Below are positions 32,980 to 43,194 of a DNA stretch of 53,942 nt, piece by piece (positions within the stretch are counted from its first letter, which is position 1; every line of letters begins with the position of its first letter). The DNA is from Bacteroidales bacterium (GTDB taxonomy: Bacteria > Bacteroidota > Bacteroidia > Bacteroidales > ML635J-15): assembly GCA_031284905.1 (NCBI GenBank), contig JAITXI010000171.1, positions 1-53,942 on the forward strand. Reading direction: 5' to 3'. The notes beneath the pieces are model-generated. The model ran no database searches. It was not told the origin of the DNA and saw only the letters and a program-made list of their open reading frames with translations. The position numbers and the translations under genes were made by a program.

Positions 32980-35427
32980 TTACATTTTTCTATCCAATTC
33001 TGCCTTAACCAAATGTAATTCCTCATAAGAAATGTTGTTTCCTAATTTTGTTTTAGCAATTAATAAACTTTTATCATTCGTACTATTGAAATAGTTCAAA
33101 ATTTTTCGCAACTTATTTTTTTCAATCAATTTTTCAATCTCAATTTCTCCTTTCTGAACATAATTGGCTAAATGACTTACAATTGTACTTTCTGTAAGAT
33201 TGCGTTCTGTTGCGATTTCTGCAACAGTTTTTCCAACCTGAAATAGTTTGAAACTCAATAATTTAGAATCTCCTTTTTTTGATTTTGCTTCCTTTTCCGA
33301 ATTTGAAAATTGTATTAGATTTTCTTGTGGTACAACATTATTTTCTTCGCAATATTTTCTTATAATATTAAGAATTTCTTCTCCAAACTGTATATATTTT
33401 TTTTCTCCAATTCCATTTATTTGTAATAACGATTTTTTATCTATTGGTAAGTAATGAACCATTTCATATAAAGAAATTTGACTGAAAATTTGATATGGTT
33501 TTATCAACAATTTAGCAGAAGTAATTGTTCTCCACAAGCGTAATTCATTGAATAGTACCGGATTATCAATATTTTTATTATCAATTGTATCAAATTTAAA
33601 AATTTCTCTAGGTTTTTCTTTTTGAATTGTTGCAACAGCTTTAGCTTCTAAAAGAGGTTGTATATGAAAACCGGTTTTACAGGAAATCAATGTTTTATAT
33701 TTCACTTGAGTATCTTCGTCTAAACGACAAATTGCACTAGTCAGCTGTTTTTTTATTTCTTTGTTATCTAAATTTGTGTCAATTTTAGGCAAAATATCAA
33801 TAATTATTGTTTTCAGTTTTTCTGAAAAATATTTAGCTGCGTCAATAATTCTGTATTGTAATTTTTCATTTTTCTCTACATCCGGTTCAATTTGCAGCAA
33901 ACTTGTCATTTGTACATCAAAACGTATAGACACATCTATTATTTCTTTTTCTAAAAACAAAAGCATACTGTTGAAGAAATTTTTTGTAGAATCTAAAATA
34001 ATCGTATTGTTTAGAATAATAATTTTTTCAATATCTTTGATACGATTTTGTAAGTGAAAAAAATAAAAAACATCTTTTAATAATTCTTTGTGATAAATTA
34101 TACGTGCTGAATTTAATTGTGTTTCATCAGGTTGATTTTCTTCAATTTGTTGTGTAAATTCACTTACTGTTTTATCGTTAATTATTGAATAATTATTTAT
34201 TGGCGTACTTAAAACTAAGCCATCGAAAGTCTTACAACGACTAAGTGCTACATAAACTTGTCCGTGTGTAAATGATTTTTGAGCATTAATAATTGCATGT
34301 TCAAAAGTTAATCCCTGACTTTTATGAATAGTGATAGCCCAAGCTAATTTGAGCGGATATTGGGTGAATTTTCCAATAACATCCTCAATAATTTTATTGG
34401 TTTTTTCATCTAAACTATATTTTATATTTCCCCAAATTAATGGCTCTACTGCAATTTCATTTTCATCTCCGGGACATTGTACATATATTATTTCATCTTT
34501 TATATTCGTTATGCTGCCTATTTTACCATTATAAAAAAGTTTTTCTCTTTCCGGATCATTTTTTACAAACATTACTTGGGCTCCTACTTTAAAAAATAAT
34601 TCAAAATCTGTAGGATAAGACTTTTCATCAAAAATTCCTTCAACAACAGCCTTGAAACTATATTTTTTACCTTTTAAATCAATTAATTTTTTTTCATTAA
34701 TATCTCTTGCATCATTATTATGTGTACAAAGTGTTATATAACCTTCATTGTCATTTGGCTGAAAATCAGGAATATATCGTTTGTTTAAAATTTCCAAAGA
34801 AGTTTTATCTAAACAATTATCACGAACTTTATTTAAAAGAGAAATGAAATTTCTATCTTGTTGTCGAAAAATATGAGTAAGTTCAATACTTACAAAAGAC
34901 GTTTCACTGAGCGCCTTAGCACTAAAAAAATACGGTGTTTCATAAAAATCTTTCATCAAATCTTGTTCGTCTCTTTTTACAACCGGCGACAATTGTTGCA
35001 AATCTCCAATCATAAGCAATTGTACGCCACCAAAAGGTTTTGAACGATTTCTATAACGGCGAAGTACATAATCAACAGCATCGAGTAAATCGGCTCTAAC
35101 CATACTAATTTCATCAATTACGAGCAAATCTATACTACGCATAATATTAATTTTTTCTCTGCTAATCTTCTGTTTTTCAGATTTTAATCTATCATTTCCA
35201 ATTAAAGGACCAAAAGGAATTTGAAAAAAAGAATGAATTGTTACTCCATGTGCATTTATAGCAGCAACACCGGTGGGAGCAACGACTATCATTCGTTTTG
35301 TAGAAATTTCTTTAAGATTGTGCAAAAAAGTAGTTTTTCCCGTTCCGGCTTTTCCTGTCAGAAAAATGTGTTGCCCTGTAAATTGTACATATTTAAAAGC
35401 GAGTTCTAATTGAGGATTTATCTCCAT
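32980..35427 (-). CDS. PIF1-like helicase with HRDC and C-terminal helix-turn-helix
   Basis: Superfamily 1B DNA helicase of 815 residues. The Walker A is 'IFLTGKAGTGKTTFLHNL' (~21-38), with 'VVAPTGVAAINAHGVTIHSF', Walker B 'LLVIDEISMVRADLLDA', 'LMIGDLQQLSPVV' and the late motif 'WAITIHKSQGLTFEHAII'. After a helical middle part, an HRDC domain is seen ('LWRTITSAKLLIKPYQIFSQ' to 'QINGIGEKKYIQFGEEIL'). The C-terminus is a helicase-associated helix-turn-helix ('VGKTVAEIATERNLTESTIV'). This composition is a standard Bacteroidota housekeeping helicase, probably for G4 or fork maintenance. A canonical promoter precedes it. Confidence 0.93.
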   Translation of the reverse strand: MEINPQLELAFKYVQFTGQHIFLTGKAGTGKTTFLHNLKEISTKRMIVVAPTGVAAINAHGVTIHSFFQIPFGPLIGNDRLKSEKQKISREKINIMRSIDLLVIDEISMVRADLLDAVDYVLRRYRNRSKPFGGVQLLMIGDLQQLSPVVKRDEQDLMKDFYETPYFFSAKALSETSFVSIELTHIFRQQDRNFISLLNKVRDNCLDKTSLEILNKRYIPDFQPNDNEGYITLCTHNNDARDINEKKLIDLKGKKYSFKAVVEGIFDEKSYPTDFELFFKVGAQVMFVKNDPEREKLFYNGKIGSITNIKDEIIYVQCPGDENEIAVEPLIWGNIKYSLDEKTNKIIEDVIGKFTQYPLKLAWAITIHKSQGLTFEHAIINAQKSFTHGQVYVALSRCKTFDGLVLSTPINNYSIINDKTVSEFTQQIEENQPDETQLNSARIIYHKELLKDVFYFFHLQNRIKDIEKIIILNNTIILDSTKNFFNSMLLFLEKEIIDVSIRFDVQMTSLLQIEPDVEKNEKLQYRIIDAAKYFSEKLKTIIIDILPKIDTNLDNKEIKKQLTSAICRLDEDTQVKYKTLISCKTGFHIQPLLEAKAVATIQKEKPREIFKFDTIDNKNIDNPVLFNELRLWRTITSAKLLIKPYQIFSQISLYEMVHYLPIDKKSLLQINGIGEKKYIQFGEEILNIIRKYCEENNVVPQENLIQFSNSEKEAKSKKGDSKLLSFKLFQVGKTVAEIATERNLTESTIVSHLANYVQKGEIEIEKLIEKNKLRKILNYFNSTNDKSLLIAKTKLGNNISYEELHLVKAELDRKM

Positions 35428-35447
35428 TTTTGATTATTAAATTATTT

Positions 35448-35478
35448 CAAAGTTATCCTATATTTTTCAATTTACAAA
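35448..35478 (-). promoter_or_regulatory. Canonical Bacteroidota promoter of the PIF1-like helicase
   Basis: On the minus strand TTTG (35478-35475), a 19-bp spacer and TAACTTTG (35455-35448) match the consensus exactly. The ATG is 21 bp downstream. Confidence 0.72.
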
Positions 35479-35618
35479 ATAATGTTTAGAATTATTGTCT
35501 TTCATATCTTTTAAATGGATTTGTATATGTTTTTTTGTACGGAGACATGATTTATTTGTTTATTGATTCTTTCTTTTTAGTAGATAAGCAAGTTCGTTAG
35601 ACTCAATTTGTAATTTTA

Positions 35619-36071
35619 TTATCTATAAATTTTCTCTACATGATTCACTTTGATTTTTTTTGTTAATCCGAAACTTGATGCTTTGATATTTCCTTTAAAT
35701 CGTAATTCGGGAGTTCCTCCAGAAAACGCTTTATAGAGTGTCAGTAAATTGGACAGAGTTTCTTTTGTGGAAATTTCAAAAATTATTGGATATGCGTAAC
35801 TGGAATTAGCATTGATTTTTAATCTTTCTACATTATTTATTTTCCCTGCTTTAAAATTATTTACAAATAAATCTAAATCGGCATCTTTTATTGTAATTGA
35901 AAAATTATTTGGATTTTCAATGGGAAGAAATATTTTTAATTTTATGGAACTTAATGAAAGTTGTTGTACTTCGTAATTTTTTGGATACCCAACGGTTATG
36001 TTCTGCATACTGCAAGAATAACAAATAAATACGGAAATAAAAACTATTATAATAAAAATTGTTTTTTTCAT
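35619..36071 (-). CDS. LEA14-like (WHy domain) lipoprotein
   Basis: Lipoprotein of 150 residues. The lipobox is in 'FISVFICYSCSMQN'. The mature part is a single beta-sandwich of the late-embryogenesis-abundant type 2/WHy family: 'EVQQLSLSSIKLKIFLPIEN', 'PNNFSITIKDADLDLFVN', 'AGKINNVERLKINANSSYAY'. In bacteria these are small envelope proteins of unclear role. It follows the glycosidase-like gene by 10 bp and shares its transcript. No partner suggests a specific function. Confidence 0.82.
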   Translation of the reverse strand: MKKTIFIIIVFISVFICYSCSMQNITVGYPKNYEVQQLSLSSIKLKIFLPIENPNNFSITIKDADLDLFVNNFKAGKINNVERLKINANSSYAYPIIFEISTKETLSNLLTLYKAFSGGTPELRFKGNIKASSFGLTKKIKVNHVEKIYR

Positions 36072-36081
36072 AAAAAATTAT

Positions 36082-37893
36082 TTAAAAATAGAGCATTATC
36101 ATTAAAGTTATAGCGGCTTCTACTGTAGTATTTTCAATTTTTTCACCTTTATCATAAATAAAAAATTTATTATTGTTTTTTATTACTTCCGAATTTATTT
36201 TTTCTATATATTGATTTTTAATATTTGTTGCTAAATCTTGGTATTTATACAAATGCAAACCGGATAATAAAAAATAATATGAATATAGATTTTCTTTTTC
36301 AAAAAATAAATTATTATCTTCAGGAATTTTATAATTATTGAAATTTTTGTTAATATATTGTTCTATGGAAGTGTAAGCTCCCAGCCCCGACCAAATCACA
36401 TAAGGAAAGGCTTTTTTGTTCGGAATTAACTTTGAATTTACATAGTCGATATCGCAATATTCACCTGAAAAATTGTCATAAAAGTATAAATCAAAATTCT
36501 GACGAATATAATTTATTTCGTTAATTTTATTTTCTGCTTTTTCTTTAAAACCTAATTCGGAAAGAATATTTTTTATAGATAATTTTTCCGAAAAAAGAAA
36601 AGCATTTAATATTACAGATTCTAATTTTTCATCGTTTTCGCACCAAAGATTTTTATTTTCATCGTATTTGAGATACCAATTTTCGTTTAGGTCTTCAAAT
36701 TCTGCGATAAGTTCATCAAGAATTGTAACATTAGATTTGTCTGCATTGTAGATGTTCCAAGCAAGCCAAGGACCAAGATTAAAATCAGCGAAAGTGTGAG
36801 GTAAAGAATCATTCTGTCGAAAATAAAATTCATTATTAAGTCGCATGGATTTTTTATTCCAAAACCAATTCATGAAGCTAATTGTCTGATTAGAGGCTAA
36901 TTTTTTATCTAAAAAATTGAAACACATTGAATAAATAAAAATATCCATTAGTTTTACATTAAAACAATCGTGATTGTTAGAAGTAACAAAAACATTACTG
37001 AATTGGGGAGATTTTGATTTATAATTCATCCAAATTGTTTCTAAGCATTTTATTGCTAATTTTGAATAATTATTTTCTTTTTTTTCAAAGTTAGCAATAA
37101 AAAAATCCCAAAAAATTTCGTTCTGTTCAAAAGGTTTGACAAAATCGTTTAGGGCTTCTACCGCTGACTTGATTTCTTCTGTTGTGTCATACATAAAAAC
37201 ATGAGTAAGAGTAGAAACAATTCTTAAAGTGTCGTTTGGTTTAAGTGTTTGAAAATCACTAAAATTCAAAGTATATTCTGTTTCATTGTATTCCATTTCC
37301 ATTTTTCCTTCAACACGAAATTGTAATAAGAAAACGCCATCACTTTCGTTAATTAATTCTATTATCCATCCGTTTTGTGTTTCTTTTCCTTTACCAATAT
37401 TTTCAAAAATTGAGCCTTTGCAAAATAAATTAATGTCAAGGTTTTGGTTCGCAGTATTTATTACTTCTGAAACATACAGACTGGTTTTTTCGTTAACAAA
37501 AGTTAATTTTTGTGTTAGATTGAAGTTATCAAATTGATAATCTTGTTTTAATAATCCGGGATATTGGGAGATGTCAATTTTTATTGCTTTCGCTAAATTA
37601 ATTGTCCCTTGTCCTTTAATTTGAACTTCGGCTTGAAAAAGTTTGGGAGCTAACCATTGTTGGGTATAAATATTGTAAGGACCACCAAAAGCTCCATAAT
37701 TCTTTGAATCGGATTTTTCGGGTAAAGAAAAACCAAACCAAACGCCTTTATGAGAATAAAAATTCCCTCGATCGTTTTTGGTTTTCGGAATGAAAGATGA
37801 ATTTATTAAATCTGAATAATCATAAACAGATTGTGCAACAATTGAACTTGCAATTAATGCTAAAGCTAATAATATTAATAATAATTTTTTCAT
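36082..37893 (-). CDS. Exported six-hairpin glycosidase-like protein
   Basis: Protein of 603 residues with signal peptide 'MKKLLLILLALALIASSIVA'. Residues ~30-230 look like a beta-sandwich ('GVWFGFSLPEKSDSKNYGAF', 'YNIYTQQWLAPKLFQAEVQI'). From ~260 to the end the pattern is helical, with spaced Trp/Tyr-rich motifs ('LAIKCLETIWMNYKSKSPQF', 'MNWFWNKKSMRLNNEFYFRQ', 'HTFADFNLGPWLAWNIYN', 'AFPYVIWSGLGAYTSIEQYI'). This fits an (alpha/alpha)6 toroid of the GH63/MGH1-like superfamily. I cannot point to the catalytic acids with certainty, so enzyme activity and substrate are unproven. It leads an operon with the LEA-like lipoprotein. Confidence 0.68.
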   Translation of the reverse strand: MKKLLLILLALALIASSIVAQSVYDYSDLINSSFIPKTKNDRGNFYSHKGVWFGFSLPEKSDSKNYGAFGGPYNIYTQQWLAPKLFQAEVQIKGQGTINLAKAIKIDISQYPGLLKQDYQFDNFNLTQKLTFVNEKTSLYVSEVINTANQNLDINLFCKGSIFENIGKGKETQNGWIIELINESDGVFLLQFRVEGKMEMEYNETEYTLNFSDFQTLKPNDTLRIVSTLTHVFMYDTTEEIKSAVEALNDFVKPFEQNEIFWDFFIANFEKKENNYSKLAIKCLETIWMNYKSKSPQFSNVFVTSNNHDCFNVKLMDIFIYSMCFNFLDKKLASNQTISFMNWFWNKKSMRLNNEFYFRQNDSLPHTFADFNLGPWLAWNIYNADKSNVTILDELIAEFEDLNENWYLKYDENKNLWCENDEKLESVILNAFLFSEKLSIKNILSELGFKEKAENKINEINYIRQNFDLYFYDNFSGEYCDIDYVNSKLIPNKKAFPYVIWSGLGAYTSIEQYINKNFNNYKIPEDNNLFFEKENLYSYYFLLSGLHLYKYQDLATNIKNQYIEKINSEVIKNNNKFFIYDKGEKIENTTVEAAITLMIMLYF

Positions 37894-37939
37894 TTAATAA
37901 ATCATTGTTTTTTTATTGATTTTAAATACAATTATTATG

Positions 37940-37947
37940 CAAAATTA
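37940..37947 (-). promoter_or_regulatory. Candidate -7 box for the glycosidase-like gene
   Basis: Minus-strand TAATTTTG matches TAnnTTTG. It overlaps the last codon of the UXS gene and lies 46 bp before the ATG. No TTTG at -33. Confidence 0.35.
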
Positions 37948-38880
37948 TATTATTGATTTAAAATAATCTATAGTTTTTAATAAACCTTCTTCGATAAGAA
38001 TTTTTGGTTGCCAATTATTAAGATTTTTTTGTGCAAGGGTAATGTCCGGTTTGCGTTGTGTAGGGTCATCTTGCGGAAGTTTAAAAAATTCTATTTTGCT
38101 TTTTGAATTTGTAAGTTTTATTATTGTTTGGGCTAATTCTAAAATTGTAAATTCGTTTGGATTTCCGATATTTATTGGTCCAATAATAGAATCATCTGAA
38201 TTCATCATTCTTATCATTCCTTCGATAAGATCATCAACATATTGAAAAGAACGAGTTTGTGTTCCGTCTCCATATATTGTAATAGGCTTGTTTTTAAGAG
38301 CTTGAATAATAAAATTTGAGACAACACGACCGTCATTTGGGTGCATTTTGGGTCCGTAAGTATTAAAAATACGAACAATTTTAATTCTTACATTATTTTG
38401 AAAATAATAATTCATGAAAAGCGATTCGGCGCAACGTTTTCCTTCGTCGTAACAAGAGCGAAGTCCTATAGGATTTACATTTCCCCAATAATCTTCTGTT
38501 TGCGGATGAATTATGGGATCACCATAAACCTCACTAGTAGAAGCCTGTAAAATCTTAGCTTTTATCCTTTTTGCTAATCCTAACATATTTATTGCACCCA
38601 TTACAGAAGTTTTTATCGTTTTTATGGAATTATATTGATAATGAATTGGAGATGCCGGACAAGCTAAATTATATATTTCATCAACTTCAATAAAAAAAGA
38701 AGTTGTAACATCATGCCTAATTAATTCAAAATAAGGATTTTTTAGTAAATGAATTACGTTTTGTTTGTTTCCGGTAAAAAAATTATCAAGACAAATAACT
38801 TCATTTCCATCATTTAATAATCTTTCACAAAGATGAGTTCCAATAAATCCGGCACCGCCTGTTATTAATATTTTTTTCAT
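37945..38880 (-). CDS. UDP-glucuronate decarboxylase (UXS)-like NAD-dependent epimerase/dehydratase
   Basis: Extended short-chain dehydrogenase of 311 residues. The NAD-binding motif '[17 protein letters not shown]' is at the N-terminus, and the active-site Y-x3-K is in '[11 protein letters not shown]'. The sequences '[20 protein letters not shown]', '[10 protein letters not shown]', '[20 protein letters not shown]' and '[20 protein letters not shown]' are those of UDP-xylose synthase, which makes UDP-xylose from UDP-glucuronate. It acts in the cytoplasm for surface-sugar synthesis. It follows the methyltransferase gene by 8 bp, and this pair suggests modification of a surface polysaccharide. 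No other sugar genes are near. Confidence 0.9.
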   Translation of the reverse strand: MKKILITGGAGFIGTHLCERLLNDGNEVICLDNFFTGNKQNVIHLLKNPYFELIRHDVTTSFFIEVDEIYNLACPASPIHYQYNSIKTIKTSVMGAINMLGLAKRIKAKILQASTSEVYGDPIIHPQTEDYWGNVNPIGLRSCYDEGKRCAESLFMNYYFQNNVRIKIVRIFNTYGPKMHPNDGRVVSNFIIQALKNKPITIYGDGTQTRSFQYVDDLIEGMIRMMNSDDSIIGPINIGNPNEFTILELAQTIIKLTNSKSKIEFFKLPQDDPTQRKPDITLAQKNLNNWQPKILIEEGLLKTIDYFKSII

Positions 38881-38888
38881 ATTGTTTT

Positions 38889-39650
38889 TTATTGTTTTTT
38901 TGCAATATATAAAATTTCATTTTTGTCTAATCTTATTCTTTCAATTTGATTTTGAGAAAAGATTTTTTCGACTTCAAATTTTTCAACAATAAAACCTACA
39001 CTTTCTAAACGATTTGGATAATCTAATCCGTGATATCTCACGTGGTCGTATTGACCGAAACGTTTTTCGCGTTCTTTTGGATCGGTAATATTTGGGTCTT
39101 CATCTGTGATTTGAGATTTAAAATTTATTGGAACTTGCATAATAGCCCAACCTCCGGATTTCAAAAGTCGAAAAATTTCTTTCATTGCAAAAATATCGTT
39201 TTCAACATGTTCAAGAACGTGATTTGCAAAAATAATATCATAATTATTGCTTTCTAATCCTGTTTTTAAAATATCTATATGTAAATCTGCTATTGGAGAA
39301 ACAATGTCAGCTGTCGTATAATTCAGATTTTTTAATTTTTTGAATCTTTTAATAAAAGGTTGTTCGGGAGCAAAATGTAAAAATTTATGATTTGCTTGAA
39401 AAAAATCTGTTTTCTTGTTTAGGTAAATCCATATCAAACGATGTCTTTCTAATGATAAACAGTTGGGACACAGACGATTGACTCCGGCATTGTTACCATA
39501 AGGTAAAAATTTTCTGTAATGTTTTTTACAAATTGGGCATTCTACTTTGTTTCCTAAATAAAACGGTTTTATAAAAAACACCAATTTTGATAATTTTATC
39601 ATTAAAGGACGAGGAATATTTCTTACTATAAATTTGATTATTTTTCTCAT
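38889..39650 (-). CDS. SAM-dependent methyltransferase with zinc-ribbon-like N-terminus
   Basis: Protein of 253 residues. Residues ~35-75 contain '[17 protein letters not shown]' and '[17 protein letters not shown]', four Cys that can bind one zinc. The class I methyltransferase core follows: '[20 protein letters not shown]', '[15 protein letters not shown]', '[20 protein letters not shown]' and '[14 protein letters not shown]'. The Methyltransf_11-type 'NHVLEHV' is clear. This architecture is common in Bacteroidota glycan loci. It precedes the UXS gene and follows the AddA-like gene by 5 bp. The substrate is unknown, possibly a sugar. Confidence 0.85.
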   Translation of the reverse strand: MRKIIKFIVRNIPRPLMIKLSKLVFFIKPFYLGNKVECPICKKHYRKFLPYGNNAGVNRLCPNCLSLERHRLIWIYLNKKTDFFQANHKFLHFAPEQPFIKRFKKLKNLNYTTADIVSPIADLHIDILKTGLESNNYDIIFANHVLEHVENDIFAMKEIFRLLKSGGWAIMQVPINFKSQITDEDPNITDPKEREKRFGQYDHVRYHGLDYPNRLESVGFIVEKFEVEKIFSQNQIERIRLDKNEILYIAKKQ

Positions 39651-39655
39651 AATTA

Positions 39656-42600
39656 TTATATAACGATTTTTTCGATAGTTTCATTATTTACAGATAATAA
39701 AAAATTTTCAAAAACAAACCATAAATAAGTTTTTATATTTTTATAGTCCATTTGTTGTAATAAATTAGAATAATTTTTTACTTGATTAATATATTTTTTT
39801 TCTTCTTTTTCTCCAAATTTATAATCAATAATTATAGTTTCGTTTTCATTTAACATTAATCTATCCGGACGATAAATTTGAGAATTAGAATTTAATAATT
39901 CAATTTCATTATATACTTTATAACTATTGTTAAACCAATTTTTTATTAAATTTTTATTTAATAAATCAGAAATTTCATTTTTTAAATTTTCTGTTTCATT
40001 ATTAGAAATTATTCCGTTATGAAGTGCATAGTTTATTGCAAAATCAATATCATTTATTGATCGGATTTTTTCAAAAATTTTGTGATATTTATTTCCTTTT
40101 ATGATTGAAGTAGTTCTTGTATCATTAGAATCTTGTCGATAAACAAACGATGAAATTTTTAGTTGTTTTGGGAAAATATTTAAAGAATAAGAACTAACAA
40201 TATTATTATCTTGGATATTTTCAATAGTATTTTCATCAATATTTCCGGATACATAATTTATCCAATTGTTATCAGAATTTTCTATAAAATTAAGATTTTT
40301 AACAATTTCACCATTGAATGTTTCGGAGAAAATTTTTCCGGCAGAAATCAGACCTTTATCAAAAACGTTTATAAATAAACCTTTTTTGGCTCTTGTAAAA
40401 GCGACATACATTGCATTAAATTGCTCAATAATTTTTTTAAATTTTAGTTTATAAAATTCTTCTTCAAAATAAGTATCTTCCAAATTAGAAAAACTTACGG
40501 GCCAAATTGGCAAAGAATTAAATGGTTCAATATTTTCTGATTTTAAAAATTTTAATTCGGCATCATTTCTTTCAAAATTCCAATCACAAAAAGGAATAAA
40601 AACAAATTTTCCGGCTAAGCCTTTTGATTTATGGATAGTAACGATATTTATAGCATTCTGATTTTCAGGAGTTTTAATATTTTTGTTTGAGCCGGCTTCT
40701 TCCCAATACTCTAAGAAATCAGACAAAGTTGCTAAATTTTTTTGTTCAAATTCATGGATAATATCCCGAAAAGAAATTAAAAAAGAAATGTTGTTTTGAT
40801 TTGTATGAAGGCTGAAAAATTTAATTATATTTTCAATATAATCGTGAAGAACAAATTGATTTGAAAAATCGTTTATTTCAAAAGATTTTAATTTGTTTTC
40901 ATATTCAGATTTATTAAAAACGATATTTTCGTCTTTTGTAAAATCTTTGATATAATTTATATAAGCCGTTTCGATAAAAGCCAAATTATTTTTATTGTCG
41001 TTTAGATATTTTAAGCAAGAAATAATTAGTTGAATAGCTTTGTTTGAAGAAATAAAAAGAGAAGTTGAAGAAATAACATCATAAGAAATACCGGATTTTG
41101 CATTTTTTGATTGTGCGTATCGTAAAAAATTTTCTGCAATTAAAGCACCTTCGTTATTAGTTCGCACTAAAATCATCATATCGTTTGGATAATAGCCTTT
41201 TATTTGTAAATCTTCAATTTGTTTAATTAAAAGTGCAATGCTTTTTTCTTCAAATTTTTTTCTTAAAATTTTCTCGTTTTCTTCAGGTTTAATTATCGAA
41301 ATATTTACAATTGAATTTGTTTTTTGGTCAAAACTGTTTTTGTTAATTTGTTGAATTACATCAGAATAAATGTAGTCAATTTTTTTTAAAACATCTTCAG
41401 ATAATTTGTCTTTAAAATTATTTTGAAAGACGTTTTTTGCTTTTGAAAAAAAAGAATTGTTAAAATTCACAATAGTTTCGCCACTTCTAAAATTATAAGG
41501 TAAGGATATTTTTTCAAAAAAATATTCAAAATCTTTTTCAATAGAATTTGCCAAAATATCCCAATCGCCGCCTCTCCATTCGTAAACCGCTTGTTTCATA
41601 TCACCAACTAAAATAGCTTTTTCATTATTTGCCAAGCTTTCTTCTAAAAGTGGTTTCAAAGAATCGTATTGCATTCTACTGGTGTCTTGAAATTCGTCAA
41701 TTAAATAATTTTCAAAAAAACTTCCTGTTTTTTCATAAATAAAAGACGAACTATTTTGACTAGCAATTTCCGATAAAAAAGCAGGAACATCTGAAATCAA
41801 AAATTTGCCTTTTTCTGATAGAAAATTTTTAATAATTTCTAAACTCTGATTAATCAAAGTGGCATAAGGCAATTGTTTTAAAATTATTTTTGCTGTTTTG
41901 CAGGCTTTATATTTTTTTTCAAAAGAAATTTTAAATTCGTGTGCTAAATCAAGAATTTCATAAGTCGCAAAAATTACTTCTGATTTTGCAGATTTGTTAT
42001 ACCATTGTGCTAAAGATTTTTCCGAATTATCACAATACTTAAAATGATCATTAATACTAAATTTATTATCTTGACTTCTGATTTCTGTATCTAAAAATTT
42101 TTGCAAACTTCGTCCGTTATATGAAAAATTGTCTCTGCTAACATTATGTTTTTGACAGATTGATTTAATATTTTCGGAAAAACTATCGCAAATAATTTTA
42201 AGTGAATTTAAAATATTATTAAGATTTGATTTTAAATTTTTGATATTATTCGTATCTGAAAAAAAATCTTTGTAAAATTTTTCGTAAGTTCGATAATCGG
42301 ATTTAACAATAAATTTCAAAAATTCTCTAAGTTTATTTTTAAAATTCCATTTAGAACTTTCGTCTATATTTTGTTCGATGAGATTTAGAAGTCCTTGTTT
42401 AAGAATTTGGTCTGATTCGGCATTTTCAATAATAATATCAATGGCTTTGTCAATAATAATTTCTGTGTCAAGTTCTACTTCATAGTTGTAATTTAATCCA
42501 ATTTCTCGTGTGAAACTGCGGATTATTTTTTGGAAAAAACTGTCTATTGTAGATATGTTGAAAAAAGAATAGTTGTGAATGATTTCGGTTAAAAGTTTTT

Positions 42601-42862
42601 CTGCTTGTTTTTGAATTTCAACGATTGTTCTATTTTGTTTGATTGCTATTTTTTCAGCTTCAGCTTCTTGATTTTTTATTTTATTTAGTTTTAAAATAAT
42701 GCGTTCTTTCATTTCTTGAGTAGCTTTGTTTGTGAAAGTTACAGCAAGAATGTTTTTATAAGCATTATCTTTGGAAAACAATAATTCCAAATATTCTTGA
42801 GAAATTTGTTCTGTTTTTCCGGAACCGGCAGAAGCAGAATATACAGTAAGATTTTTATTCAT
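39656..42862 (-). CDS. AddA/RecB-like UvrD helicase-nuclease
   Basis: Large DNA repair enzyme of 1068 residues. Helicase motifs in order: Walker A 'VYSASAGSGKTEQISQ' (~7-22), 'NILAVTFTNKATQEMKERI', Walker B 'LIDEFQDTSRMQYDSL', 'LVGDMKQAVYEWRGGD', 'LPYNFRSGETIVNFNN', 'VTIHKSKGLAGKFVFIPF' and 'FNAMYVAFTRAKKGLFI'. The C-terminal ~150 residues hold a PD-(D/E)XK nuclease with 'RPDRLMLNENETIIIDYKFG' and 'YINQVKNYSNLLQQM'. This is the AddA organisation for double-strand break processing. The expected AddB-like partner is not adjacent. It overlaps the PEGA-like lipoprotein gene by 8 bp. Confidence 0.92.
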   Translation of the reverse strand: MNKNLTVYSASAGSGKTEQISQEYLELLFSKDNAYKNILAVTFTNKATQEMKERIILKLNKIKNQEAEAEKIAIKQNRTIVEIQKQAEKLLTEIIHNYSFFNISTIDSFFQKIIRSFTREIGLNYNYEVELDTEIIIDKAIDIIIENAESDQILKQGLLNLIEQNIDESSKWNFKNKLREFLKFIVKSDYRTYEKFYKDFFSDTNNIKNLKSNLNNILNSLKIICDSFSENIKSICQKHNVSRDNFSYNGRSLQKFLDTEIRSQDNKFSINDHFKYCDNSEKSLAQWYNKSAKSEVIFATYEILDLAHEFKISFEKKYKACKTAKIILKQLPYATLINQSLEIIKNFLSEKGKFLISDVPAFLSEIASQNSSSFIYEKTGSFFENYLIDEFQDTSRMQYDSLKPLLEESLANNEKAILVGDMKQAVYEWRGGDWDILANSIEKDFEYFFEKISLPYNFRSGETIVNFNNSFFSKAKNVFQNNFKDKLSEDVLKKIDYIYSDVIQQINKNSFDQKTNSIVNISIIKPEENEKILRKKFEEKSIALLIKQIEDLQIKGYYPNDMMILVRTNNEGALIAENFLRYAQSKNAKSGISYDVISSTSLFISSNKAIQLIISCLKYLNDNKNNLAFIETAYINYIKDFTKDENIVFNKSEYENKLKSFEINDFSNQFVLHDYIENIIKFFSLHTNQNNISFLISFRDIIHEFEQKNLATLSDFLEYWEEAGSNKNIKTPENQNAINIVTIHKSKGLAGKFVFIPFCDWNFERNDAELKFLKSENIEPFNSLPIWPVSFSNLEDTYFEEEFYKLKFKKIIEQFNAMYVAFTRAKKGLFINVFDKGLISAGKIFSETFNGEIVKNLNFIENSDNNWINYVSGNIDENTIENIQDNNIVSSYSLNIFPKQLKISSFVYRQDSNDTRTTSIIKGNKYHKIFEKIRSINDIDFAINYALHNGIISNNETENLKNEISDLLNKNLIKNWFNNSYKVYNEIELLNSNSQIYRPDRLMLNENETIIIDYKFGEKEEKKYINQVKNYSNLLQQMDYKNIKTYLWFVFENFLLSVNNETIEKIVI

Positions 42863-43163
42863 TAAAATCTGCTAAGATGTCTGTATCGGTACATTCTTGA
42901 ACTTTAACATCTTGATATTCTTTCACATTCAGATTACTTGTGATTTTTAGCAAATAAGTGCCAACCGGTTTTGTAAAAATTATTTTTTTGTCAGGATTAA
43001 CTGTACCTAATTTTGCTCCATCAACATAAACAATAATATCGTTATTGTTCAGATTTTTTATTGTTATGTTACCTGTATGATTTATTTCGCAAGTATCTTT
43101 GGTTTTGCAAGAAATAATTAATATTCCGAGAATAATGAAGAAAATTATTTTTTTTATTTTCAT
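42855..43163 (-). CDS. PEGA-like lipoprotein
   Basis: Small lipoprotein of 102 residues. I start it at the ATG at 43163, where 'MKIKKIIFFIILGILIISCK' is a proper lipoprotein signal with the lipobox Cys. The longer open frame begins with TTG inside the nitroreductase gene. The mature part, 'ITIKNLNNNDIIVYVDGAKL' and 'KPVGTYLLKITSNLNVKEYQ', has the PEGA-type pattern of a beta domain that binds surface or cell-wall components. Two or more Cys after the anchor may bond. It overlaps the AddA-like gene, but no functional link is evident. Confidence 0.7.
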   Translation of the reverse strand: MKIKKIIFFIILGILIISCKTKDTCEINHTGNITIKNLNNNDIIVYVDGAKLGTVNPDKKIIFTKPVGTYLLKITSNLNVKEYQDVKVQECTDTDILADFNE

Positions 43164-43194
43164 ATACTGTTGATGATAAGTTTGTAAAATATTG